50,861 bases of DNA from NCBI GenBank assembly GCA_017453305.1, contig JAFTKJ010000008.1:1-50861 (forward strand), read 5' to 3'. Of the stretch, positions 34,415-41,673 are shown in pieces; the first letter of the stretch is position 1; each line of letters begins with the position of its first letter. The stretch comes from Clostridia bacterium (GTDB taxonomy: Bacteria; Bacillota; Clostridia; Oscillospirales; CAG-272). Below the pieces are notes generated by a model that searched no databases, was not told the origin of the DNA, and saw only the letters and a list, made by a program, of their open reading frames with translations. Position numbers and translations under genes: made by a program.

Positions 34415-36094
34415 ATGCGACACTCCATCAAACGCATTCTCGGTTTGTTGCTCTGTGCATCTTTGTTGTTTTCTCTCTCACTGTTTTTCACAGTTTCGAC
34501 AGCGGCTCTCTCTTCGATCACCGCAGACGTAAGCGTTGGAAACGGCTTTATGGTCGCTTTGGACGACCAAGGACGCATTTATGCATGGGGCGACAATTCG
34601 ATGGGGATGTTAGGCATTGATACGTCAACCTCCTATTCCACCACGCCCGTGCAAATTTCGGTGACCGGTGTAAAATTCAAAGCCGTCAGCGCGGGATTTG
34701 ACCACGCATTGGCAATCTCAACCGACGGAAAGGTTTACGCCTGGGGCAACAACGACAATGGACAGCTTGGAAATGCAAACTACCAAAACCACTCCACCCC
34801 CACGCTTATAGCCGGTCTTGAGAGCAAAAACATTGTTGCAGTCTCTGCAGGAAAGCGCTATTCCCTGGCACTCTCCGAGGATGGCAAGGTATATGCGTTC
34901 GGTTTGAACGACTGCCGTCAGTTGGGAATTGACGGGGAAAGCGAATACGCAACTCCCACCCTCATCTCCGCGCTTTCCACCGTGTTTGTCACAAGGATCA
35001 AAGCAGGTATCGCCTCCGCCTCCGCAATTGATGCAGACGGCAAGCTTTATCTGTGGGGCGAAAACGGACAGTCTCAGCTTGGCGGCGAGGACGGAGCCGA
35101 CAAGCTTCCCGCGCTGTTTACCACCACAAAGACCACCGAACAAATGGTTACATCTACCTTTGGTACGGAATACTCCGCTACCCTTTTGGCAGATGGCACC
35201 GTGGGCTTTATGGGTAAAAACAAGTACGGTCAGTATGGAAACACTGCAACCGATTCCAACCCCAGCGCAGTATTCAAGATCACCGACACAAAAGCTTTAC
35301 AGGTCACGTCTCTTGCCGCGGCAGGCACGCAGACCGTGCTCCTTGGCTTGGACGGAACGGTTTACACGGCAGGTCAGGTGCTTGGAAGTGACGATCCCTC
35401 CGAGCAGAATTGGACCTTTACGCCTTTCTTTGCCGACCAGGACAGCGCGCCTCGTGCAGGTGCAATTGCGGCGGGCTACGTCAACGGCGCGTTTATTGCG
35501 CAGGACGGCTCCGTCTGGACCTGGGGCGATAATTCCCTCGGTCAGCTTGGAAATGAAACGATGATCAACCAACCCACTCCCGTGCGCGTGTGCGGTGTGG
35601 ATGGCGCGGACTTTACCCTTGGAAGTGCACCGCACGTCCAGCAGGTGATGCTGATGTTCTCCACCAAAGTCCCTGCTCCCGACTTTGCAGTGACCATTCC
35701 CTCCACCATTGACGTGGGCGAATTGCATCAAACCACTACCGAAGATCCGCAACGCTACAGCAACACCGAGTTTGGCGTTGGCGTATATAACGTTCAAAAT
35801 CTGTACGGCGAGAAGAAGATCGTTTTCACGGTTCTTTCCACCGCGCAGGATCAAACCTTCTATCTTTCGGATGCTGCAGGTGAAAAGCTTCCCTTTGCCC
35901 TGTATCTGACCAAGGATGGACAGCTTGCTTTGGAAAGCGGCGACGTTCTGGCGGAATTTACCGAGGATGGAAGTGTAACGGCATGGATCCGCATTGACCA
36001 AAGCCAGATCTTAAAATCCGGCATCTACACGGGTACGGTGAATTTCTATTACGAAGCTGTCGACATTGAGGCAGAGGCAGGAGGTGCATCATGA
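34415..36094 (+). CDS. Secreted RCC1-repeat protein
   Basis: 559 residues from ATG at 34415 (AAGGAG upstream; frame opens at 34379). Signal peptide, residues 1 to about 32. Seven RCC1-type blades follow: GRIYAWGDNSMGMLG, GKVYAWGNNDNGQLG, GKVYAFGLNDCRQLG, GKLYLWGENGQSQLG, a weaker GTVGFMGKNKYGQYG, GTVYTAGQ, and GSVWTWGDNSLGQLG, forming a beta-propeller. The last ~130 residues (from FAVTIPSTIDVG) form a separate beta-rich domain shared with the next gene. Probably a surface or secreted binding protein. Partner unknown. Stop and next start overlap (ATGA). Confidence 0.88.
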   Translation: MRHSIKRILGLLLCASLLFSLSLFFTVSTAALSSITADVSVGNGFMVALDDQGRIYAWGDNSMGMLGIDTSTSYSTTPVQISVTGVKFKAVSAGFDHALAISTDGKVYAWGNNDNGQLGNANYQNHSTPTLIAGLESKNIVAVSAGKRYSLALSEDGKVYAFGLNDCRQLGIDGESEYATPTLISALSTVFVTRIKAGIASASAIDADGKLYLWGENGQSQLGGEDGADKLPALFTTTKTTEQMVTSTFGTEYSATLLADGTVGFMGKNKYGQYGNTATDSNPSAVFKITDTKALQVTSLAAAGTQTVLLGLDGTVYTAGQVLGSDDPSEQNWTFTPFFADQDSAPRAGAIAAGYVNGAFIAQDGSVWTWGDNSLGQLGNETMINQPTPVRVCGVDGADFTLGSAPHVQQVMLMFSTKVPAPDFAVTIPSTIDVGELHQTTTEDPQRYSNTEFGVGVYNVQNLYGEKKIVFTVLSTAQDQTFYLSDAAGEKLPFALYLTKDGQLALESGDVLAEFTEDGSVTAWIRIDQSQILKSGIYTGTVNFYYEAVDIEAEAGGAS

Positions 36095-36591
36095 AACACT
36101 TGAGAAAGCTTTTTGCATGCATGCTTGTCCTTGCTATGGTCTCCTCGATGACTCTGACACTTCACGCGCAGGAATCCAACGTGACAGCGACCGTCATTGC
36201 CACCAACGAACCGAGCTATCAGATCACCATTCCGACCACGATCTCGGCTGAGAACCTTAACAGAACTGCCGAATCCTCTTACCACAAGGAGGAGTTTACG
36301 ATCTCGGTATCGGAGATTGATTTCTTGAACGGAAAACAGATCTGCGTTCGTGTGTATGCGGAAAACGGTGTGTTTGAGTTGTGCAACGCCGACCGCTCCG
36401 GAAAGCTTGCATTTGAAGTTTATTCCACAGCGAATACCGAAAACGCGTTGCAGAGCGGTGATATTTTCGCTACGTTTACCGAGCCGGCATCGCAGGACGG
36501 ATACATTCAAATCGATACAAAGAATATTGTCGCAGAGGATACCTACAGCGGCAATCTCAGCTTTGCATTCTTTATTACGGACGCAGAGTAA
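36091..36591 (+). CDS. Small secreted protein sharing the RCC1 protein's C-terminal domain
   Basis: 166 residues. Signal peptide (residues 1-26, ending LHAQ). The mature part resembles the last ~130 residues of the upstream protein: YQITIPTTIS versus FAVTIPSTID, ALQSGDIFATFTE versus ALESGDVLAEFTE, then an IxID segment and a Y-T/S-G-x-x-x-F end. So a domain is shared by tandem genes, overlapping by 4 bp. Function not recognised, and no cell-wall anchor motif seen. Confidence 0.8.
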   Translation: MKHLRKLFACMLVLAMVSSMTLTLHAQESNVTATVIATNEPSYQITIPTTISAENLNRTAESSYHKEEFTISVSEIDFLNGKQICVRVYAENGVFELCNADRSGKLAFEVYSTANTENALQSGDIFATFTEPASQDGYIQIDTKNIVAEDTYSGNLSFAFFITDAE

Positions 36592-36595
36592 AGAC

Positions 36596-36630
36596 AAAAG
36601 GACTGATTCAAATGAATCAGTCCTTTTTAA
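36596..36630. terminator. Bidirectional terminator
   Basis: A 15-bp perfect stem (36596-36610 with 36613-36627). It ends the RCC1 unit and contains the cca stop codon. Confidence 0.92.
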
Positions 36631-37960
36631 TTTGTTCCTCTGCCGCCTGCAAAAGAGCTTGTCTTTCATTTGGCAGACGCTCCTCAATCACTTCATCCAG
36701 CAAAAACTGCAGGATCGTACCGATCCGCTTGCCTGCGGGAACGCCCATACGGATCAGATCGTCACCACCGATCTGTAGCTTTTTGAGTGAAAGGCAGGCA
36801 TCCTCCTCTCGAATCTCCCGCACAAGGTGTGGGATCTGCTCCAATTCGGGAGGGAGAACCCGAAAGAATTCTGCGTGAGCCAAGCGATCGCAACGCTTGA
36901 TCTCCAGCAATCGAAAAATATCTTCATCCGTCAGGCGCTGCATCAGTCGCTTGACTGCTTTTTTCTCGGGAGATATGGGAAGATCGTGAAGCTCCACCAA
37001 CAGCTTGATTTTCTCGGTGGTTGCGCGATCAAAACGCAAGCGAGAAAAGATCTCCTCCACCATTGCGACGCCAATGTGCGCATGCCCCTTAAAATGGCCG
37101 CCGTTTTCGTCCTCGGTGTAACAGCGTGGCTTGCCGATATCATGGAACAAAACGCCAAGACGCGTAACGAGATCTCCATTACAAAGCGCCAAAGCCTGCA
37201 GGGTGTGCTCAAACACGTCGTAGCAATGGTATTTCGTATTCTGATCGAAATCCACACATGCGGCAAGCTCAGGCAGAAATTGTTCAATCACATCGATATC
37301 ATCACGCAAAATGCGCACCGCCCCCACGCCGCAGATCAGCTTGCAAAACTCCTCGCGAATGCGTTCGGCGGCGATGTTCGAGAGCAATGAACGACATTGA
37401 TGAACAGCCTTTGCGGTGTGCTCCTCAATAACAAAATCCAGCACGGAGGCAAAGCGAATGGCGCGCAAAATGCGCAAGCCGTCCTCCTCAAAGCGCGTTT
37501 TTGCAACTCCTACACAGCGGATCACACCGCGAGCAAGATCGTCACATCCGCCAAACAGATCGACGATACCGCGTTTTGGATGATATGCCATTGCATTGAC
37601 GGTAAAATCGCGACGCGAAAGGTCATCCTCAATGCGTTTGGAAAAGGTTACCTGAGCCGGATGTCTGTTATCCAAGTATGCACCGTCACAACGATAAGTC
37701 GTAATCTCTAATTGCGTGCCGTCGATGATCACCGTCACCGTCCCGTGCTGAATGCCCGTTTGGATAACGCGGAACTTTGCAAAGCAAGCGCACGTCTGTT
37801 TCGGAGTGGCGTTTGTCGTAATATCCCAATCGTTCGGTTCTTTTCCCAAAAGGCTGTCACGCACGCATCCGCCCACTACGTAAGCCTCAAAGCCGGCACT
37901 CTCCAGCAACGCCAATGCACGCTCCGCTTCCGACGGAAGTTTGATTTTAAAATTCTGCAT
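36617..37960 (-). CDS. cca: CCA tRNA nucleotidyltransferase
   Basis: 447 residues. Head domain GGCVRDSLLGKEPNDWDITTNA has the catalytic DxD. RRDFTVNAMAYHP, GLRILRAIRFA and the following segment recognise nucleotides. A C-terminal HD domain (VLFHDIGKP, HDLPISPEKK) follows, as in longer bacterial forms with possible phosphohydrolase activity. Needed for tRNAs lacking encoded CCA. AAAGGAGGT precedes ATG, and it follows queT by 23 bp. Confidence 0.95.
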   Translation of the reverse strand: MQNFKIKLPSEAERALALLESAGFEAYVVGGCVRDSLLGKEPNDWDITTNATPKQTCACFAKFRVIQTGIQHGTVTVIIDGTQLEITTYRCDGAYLDNRHPAQVTFSKRIEDDLSRRDFTVNAMAYHPKRGIVDLFGGCDDLARGVIRCVGVAKTRFEEDGLRILRAIRFASVLDFVIEEHTAKAVHQCRSLLSNIAAERIREEFCKLICGVGAVRILRDDIDVIEQFLPELAACVDFDQNTKYHCYDVFEHTLQALALCNGDLVTRLGVLFHDIGKPRCYTEDENGGHFKGHAHIGVAMVEEIFSRLRFDRATTEKIKLLVELHDLPISPEKKAVKRLMQRLTDEDIFRLLEIKRCDRLAHAEFFRVLPPELEQIPHLVREIREEDACLSLKKLQIGGDDLIRMGVPAGKRIGTILQFLLDEVIEERLPNERQALLQAAEEQIKKD

Positions 37961-37983
37961 ACGCGACCTCCTTTCTGATTGCG

Positions 37984-38502
37984 TTATTCTTCTTTCAAGC
38001 CTTTTTCTATACCTCTGAAAATCATGCGTGCATGCGGACGCAATGCCAAGAACAGCATGATGCCCAGTATGTAGGCGGAAATGATCTCACCGATACCAAT
38101 GCTTATCAAAAGGAACGGAATTCCTTCGGAAGCATGATACGCATACGTCAACACAAACGGCATAATGATCGTATTTGCAAGTACTGTGGGAAGCGGAATC
38201 AACCACCAAACACGGCGCAAAAGATAACCGCCCACGGCGCCCAAAAAGGTTGCCAAGGTACCAAACACAATATCCTGCCACATACATCCCGTAGCAAAAT
38301 TGGATATCAGACATCCAATGGTCAAGCCCGGAATGGCAGCGGGAGTAAAAAACGGAAGCACACACAGTGCTTCCGAAATGCGGCACTGTATCACGGCATT
38401 GCCAAGCGGACCGATGAGTACGGTAATCGCGGTATAAAGCGCCGCGATGACACTTGCTTGGCAGATATAGATCAATCTGCGCCGACCTTTTAAAGTTTTC
38501 AT
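37984..38502 (-). CDS. queT: QueT family queuosine-precursor transporter
   Basis: 172 residues, five or six hydrophobic segments. RISEALCVLPFFTPAAIPGL and IGCLISNFATG are typical of QueT, an ECF-type S component thought to import queuosine precursors (preQ1/queuine). The preQ1-I riboswitch just upstream supports this. It needs an ECF energising module, absent from the window. Confidence 0.93.
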   Translation of the reverse strand: MKTLKGRRRLIYICQASVIAALYTAITVLIGPLGNAVIQCRISEALCVLPFFTPAAIPGLTIGCLISNFATGCMWQDIVFGTLATFLGAVGGYLLRRVWWLIPLPTVLANTIIMPFVLTYAYHASEGIPFLLISIGIGEIISAYILGIMLFLALRPHARMIFRGIEKGLKEE

Positions 38503-38511
38503 TTTTCTTTT

Positions 38512-38555
38512 CTCCTTAGTTTTTATTTGCGTGAGGATGGTTTCGAACTCACGGC
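38512..38555 (-). promoter_or_regulatory. preQ1-I riboswitch controlling queT
   Basis: Minus strand: stem CGTGAG (38548-38553) with CTCACG (38530-38535), loop starting TTCGAAACC, then an A-rich tail AATAAAAACTAAGGAG. The A-rich tail and pseudoknot-forming CTAAGG match the preQ1-I consensus, and the AAGGAG is the queT ribosome site, so ligand binding should block translation. Confidence 0.88.
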
Positions 38556-38569
38556 ATTTCTGCTATTTA

Positions 38570-39850
38570 TCAATTCAGTACGCGGCGAACAGCATCCGCG
38601 ACGTCATGATACAAGTAAAGGGATCCCAGGCAAATCAAGGGAACGTTTTCGGCACGGCTGGCTTCCACAGCGGCACGCACGCCCTCTTCAACGCTCTCAT
38701 AAGCACTGGCAGGCACCTTATGATTTTGGAATGCGGTAGCATACTCCACAGCCTTCAAGGCGCGCGGATTGTCGGGCGTTACGGTAAACGCATGTGCGGT
38801 AACCGCCTTCAGCTCCTCGATCATCGAGTCGTAATCCTTGTCCTCCATCACTCCGCTGAGCAGAAGGACCTTTTGCTCGGGGAAATATTCGCGGATGCTC
38901 TTAACCGCCGCATTGACGCCTTCGGGATTGTGTCCGCCATCGTAAAGAATGATGGGGTCAGCAGAAAGCAATTCAAATCTCGCTTGCCACTTTACCTTTG
39001 CAAGACCTTCGCGGATCGCTTCCTCAGGAACAGTAAATCCGCATTGCTCTGTCAACAGCCCGATTGCCGTCAACACCAATGTCGCATTGTAAGGTTGGTA
39101 TGCGCCAAGCAAAGAAAGGTTGAGATCGGTATAATCCAGATAATCAAAAACCGTACCGTCCAGGGTGGCAGATTTTTTGACATACGAGGAGCGATCCACC
39201 GTGTGGAAAAAAGCGTGGCGATGCTCGGTAATCGATCGAATGGTGCGGCATGCCGCGTTTTCAACACCTCCGTACAAAACCTGACAGCCTTCCTTGACGA
39301 TGCCCGCCTTTTCGACGGCGATCTCCTGGATTGTGTTGCCAAGCAGACCCGTATGATCAAAATCAATGCCCGTAATGATGGAAAGCAGAGGATTTTTGAT
39401 AATGTTGGTGGAATCCAATCTTCCGCCCAAGCCGACCTCCAAAACGACCACGTCACAACCGCTACGGTAGAAATACTCAAACGCAACAGCGGTAATCAGC
39501 TCAAACTCGGTAGGCTTGTCCTCCATTGCATCCGCAATCGGGCGAATGCGGGTGGTGATTTCTGCCAAGGTATTGTTATCAATGTTCACTCCGTTTACAC
39601 GCATACGCTCGTTAAAAGAAACGATATAAGGAGAGGTATAAAGGCCTGTGCGATAGCCCGCATGGCGGAGGATACTCTCCAGCATAGCGCAGGTCGAGCC
39701 CTTGCCGTTGGTCCCTGCAACGTGGATAAACCGCAGGTGATCCTGCGGATTTCCAAGTGCTTCGCACAGCTTTGTTATGCGCTCCAAGCCCGGCTTGCAA
39801 AACGCCCAGTTGATGGAGTGGATATATCGGAGTGATTCTTCGTAATTCAT
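38570..39850 (-). CDS. folC: Folylpolyglutamate / dihydrofolate synthase
   Basis: 426 residues. HVAGTNGKGSTCAMLESIL is the P-loop, TSPYIVSFNERMRVNG the Omega loop, LEVGLGGRLDST and DHTGLLGNTIQEIA the metal and ATP residues, ILYDGGHNPEGV the glutamate-ligase signature. It adds glutamate tails to folates (retaining them in the cell) and may make dihydrofolate. 18 bp after folT, fitting folate salvage. The ribosome site is weak. Confidence 0.95.
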   Translation of the reverse strand: MNYEESLRYIHSINWAFCKPGLERITKLCEALGNPQDHLRFIHVAGTNGKGSTCAMLESILRHAGYRTGLYTSPYIVSFNERMRVNGVNIDNNTLAEITTRIRPIADAMEDKPTEFELITAVAFEYFYRSGCDVVVLEVGLGGRLDSTNIIKNPLLSIITGIDFDHTGLLGNTIQEIAVEKAGIVKEGCQVLYGGVENAACRTIRSITEHRHAFFHTVDRSSYVKKSATLDGTVFDYLDYTDLNLSLLGAYQPYNATLVLTAIGLLTEQCGFTVPEEAIREGLAKVKWQARFELLSADPIILYDGGHNPEGVNAAVKSIREYFPEQKVLLLSGVMEDKDYDSMIEELKAVTAHAFTVTPDNPRALKAVEYATAFQNHKVPASAYESVEEGVRAAVEASRAENVPLICLGSLYLYHDVADAVRRVLN

Positions 39851-39868
39851 CTTATAAAACCTACCTGA

Positions 39869-40417
39869 TTATTGGCGTAACGCCTCCAAACGGTGGCGCA
39901 AAGCCTGATTTTTTAAAATAGTATACAAGAGCAACCATTCCGCCAAGGCAACCACGGTATAATTTAACAAACGCCACAGCAGAAGAATATGAAAAGGCAT
40001 TTCGGGATAATACGCCGCAAGACCGATTGTTTTGATCAACACCGAAGCGACCAGATGTGTTCCCAGCACAGTTACAAGGCATTGCCACAGCATTGGAAGC
40101 CGCCTTGAAATCCGAAATAAGAGTCCTCCAAGCAAACCAACACACGCCGCACCAAGAGTAACCAACGGATTGATAGCATAACCTACCATCAAGCATCCAA
40201 CCAGATCGGCAACGATGCCAACCACTGCCCCCACCACAGGACCAAACACCATGCCGGCCAAGAGGATGGACAGATTTTCAAAGCTGAAGCGCAGCACGTT
40301 TCCAAGAGACAGCGCTAAATACTTACCGCAGATGATGCTCAGCGCTGCTAAAAAAGCGGACACAGCCAACAATCTGACGTTGCTTTGAAGCTTTTGACGA
40401 GAACTTGCTTTTTTCAT
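39869..40417 (-). CDS. folT: Folate ECF transporter S component
   Basis: 182 residues from ATG at 40417 (AAAGGAGGT upstream; the frame reaches 40441). Five or six hydrophobic segments. ICGKYLALSLGNVLRFSFEN and ILLAGMVFGPVVGAVVG are FolT-like. It binds folate and works with an ECF ATPase/T module not in the window. Adjacent folC supports the substrate. Confidence 0.92.
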   Translation of the reverse strand: MKKASSRQKLQSNVRLLAVSAFLAALSIICGKYLALSLGNVLRFSFENLSILLAGMVFGPVVGAVVGIVADLVGCLMVGYAINPLVTLGAACVGLLGGLLFRISRRLPMLWQCLVTVLGTHLVASVLIKTIGLAAYYPEMPFHILLLWRLLNYTVVALAEWLLLYTILKNQALRHRLEALRQ

Positions 40418-40424
40418 AAAAATA

Positions 40425-40627
40425 CCTCCTTTTCCACCCATAGGCAGAAAGGAGCGATGAAAAAGATCTCCCCGTCGGCCTTATGAAGCGGGATGCAAAA
40501 TACCGACCGCAAAAGCTAGGCTTTTTTCGTCCCACCGACAACTCCCCGTCCGACAGGCACTGTGGATTTCTCCAACGCCGATATTTTTACTCTTCACACA
40601 ATCGCCAAAAATGGCGATTTACCTTCA
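40425..40627 (-). ncRNA. Long structured leader of folT, candidate riboswitch
   Basis: About 200 bases between promoter and folT. In transcript order: a 7-bp hairpin (AATCGCC/GGCGATT), GTCGG and a second GTCGG that can pair with a downstream CCGAC, GTGGGA pairing with TCCCGC, AAAAGC/GCTTTT, two copies of ACGGGGAG, and a last stem TTTCTGCC/GGGTGGAAA that abuts the AAAAGGAGG ribosome site. No T-run terminator, so control would be translational. It does not fit the THF riboswitch consensus I know. Class unknown. Confidence 0.55.
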
Positions 40628-40633
40628 TTGTAT

Positions 40634-40662
40634 ATTATATCCGCAAAAGCACGTAATGTCAA
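40634..40662 (-). promoter_or_regulatory. Promoter of folT-folC-queT-cca
   Basis: Minus strand TTGACA (40657-40662), 17-bp spacer, TATAAT (40634-40639): full consensus. 40663-40756 holds a small palindrome near 40712-40736 and no gene. Confidence 0.9.
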
Positions 40663-40756
40663 GGTCACAATGCCACAATCCTTATATTGTTTGAATTTCA
40701 TTTCTTGGTCATTATGACAGCGATTTTTGTCATAAAACGGCTTTTTTGCAGTGCGA

Positions 40757-40804
40757 AGAAAAAAGCACCCGTGCTAACGGCTTTTGAGCGATCGCACGGG
40801 TACT
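40757..40804 (-). terminator. Intrinsic terminator of the ThuA-like gene
   Basis: Stem of AGCACCCGTGC (40764-40774) with GCACGGGTACT (40793-40803), then a T-run on the minus strand. Confidence 0.9.
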
Positions 40805-40813
40805 TTCTATTGC

Positions 40814-41563
40814 TTATTGATTAAATTCATCTACCGTTTTGGTAACGATATGAGGACACTTATCCTCAATTTCAAATCCGAAGTCGTTCGGCTTTGCCCA
40901 ACGGATGGCGTTGGTCAAAATGCGCTGCACACAAGGATGGTAGTATGCTTTGCAGGACTCGTGACCGGGCTGGAAATAGAAGATCTTACCGGCACCGCGA
41001 TAGAAGGTCATACCGGAGCGCATGACGTGTCCATCCTCATACCAGCCGCAAAAGATCAGTTCGTCGGGCTGAGGGATGTAGAAGGGCTCGCTGTAAAGCT
41101 CCTCCTCGTCCAAGAGGAAGTGATCCGGAATGCCTGCCGCGATCTCATGCGCGGGAAGGATGTTCCAAATGATTTCCTTTTGATCTCTGCCCCAGGAAAG
41201 ATTACCGTTTGTACCGACGATTGCGCCAAAGGGCTTGGACTTGTGCGCAGAGTGCATAGGAATAAAGCCCATCTTTCCGGTGTAAACACGCTGACGGATG
41301 CGCTCTACCAAAGCATCGTCAACTTCCTTATGCGCCATGTGTCCCCACCACATCAGTACGTCGGTGGTGTTGAGTACCTCATCCGGAAGTCCCTGATCGG
41401 GATCGTCCAGGGCAACGATGCGGACGTTCATATCCTCGTTTGCGTCCAAAAAGCTCTTAATGTAAGCATGGATGCCCTCGGGGTAAATGGCTCTGACTGC
41501 CTCGTTGCGTTTTTCGTGGCGGAACTCATGCCAAATGGTTACGTTGATCTTTTTCATCATCAT
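40814..41563 (-). CDS. ThuA-like domain protein
   Basis: 249 residues. The fold is glutamine-amidotransferase-like: VTIWHEFRHE start, TDVLMWWGHMAHKEV, FIPMHSAHKSKPF, and GAGKIFYFQPGHES near the end match ThuA (trehalose utilisation) proteins, a group with sugar-related but mostly untested roles. Three ATGs in a row (41563, 41560, 41557) follow AAAGGAAA, and the third has the best spacing. Own promoter, monocistronic. Confidence 0.85.
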   Translation of the reverse strand: MMMKKINVTIWHEFRHEKRNEAVRAIYPEGIHAYIKSFLDANEDMNVRIVALDDPDQGLPDEVLNTTDVLMWWGHMAHKEVDDALVERIRQRVYTGKMGFIPMHSAHKSKPFGAIVGTNGNLSWGRDQKEIIWNILPAHEIAAGIPDHFLLDEEELYSEPFYIPQPDELIFCGWYEDGHVMRSGMTFYRGAGKIFYFQPGHESCKAYYHPCVQRILTNAIRWAKPNDFGFEIEDKCPHIVTKTVDEFNQ

Positions 41564-41599
41564 TTTCCTTTCTTTTATATCGTTCCGTTATTTGAGTTC

Positions 41600-41628
41600 A
41601 TTATACGACAAATTTGATGTCTTTACAA
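41600..41628 (-). promoter_or_regulatory. Promoter of the ThuA-like gene
   Basis: Minus strand TTGTAA (41623-41628), 17-bp spacer, TATAAT (41600-41605). Confidence 0.8.
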
Positions 41629-41673
41629 GACTGGAATTGTTTCAAGCAAGACAAAAATTGCTTTGGATGGCTA

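Noticed and set aside
31664-34423. 919-residue minus-strand frame opposite alaS
   Set aside because: Antisense to a complete alanyl-tRNA synthetase; composition is Cys/His/Gly-rich as expected of a shadow.
40418-40627. THF riboswitch before folT
   Set aside because: The conserved GTTAAGTG and GGGATGTYG parts I know are missing, despite a GCATCC near the 3' side.
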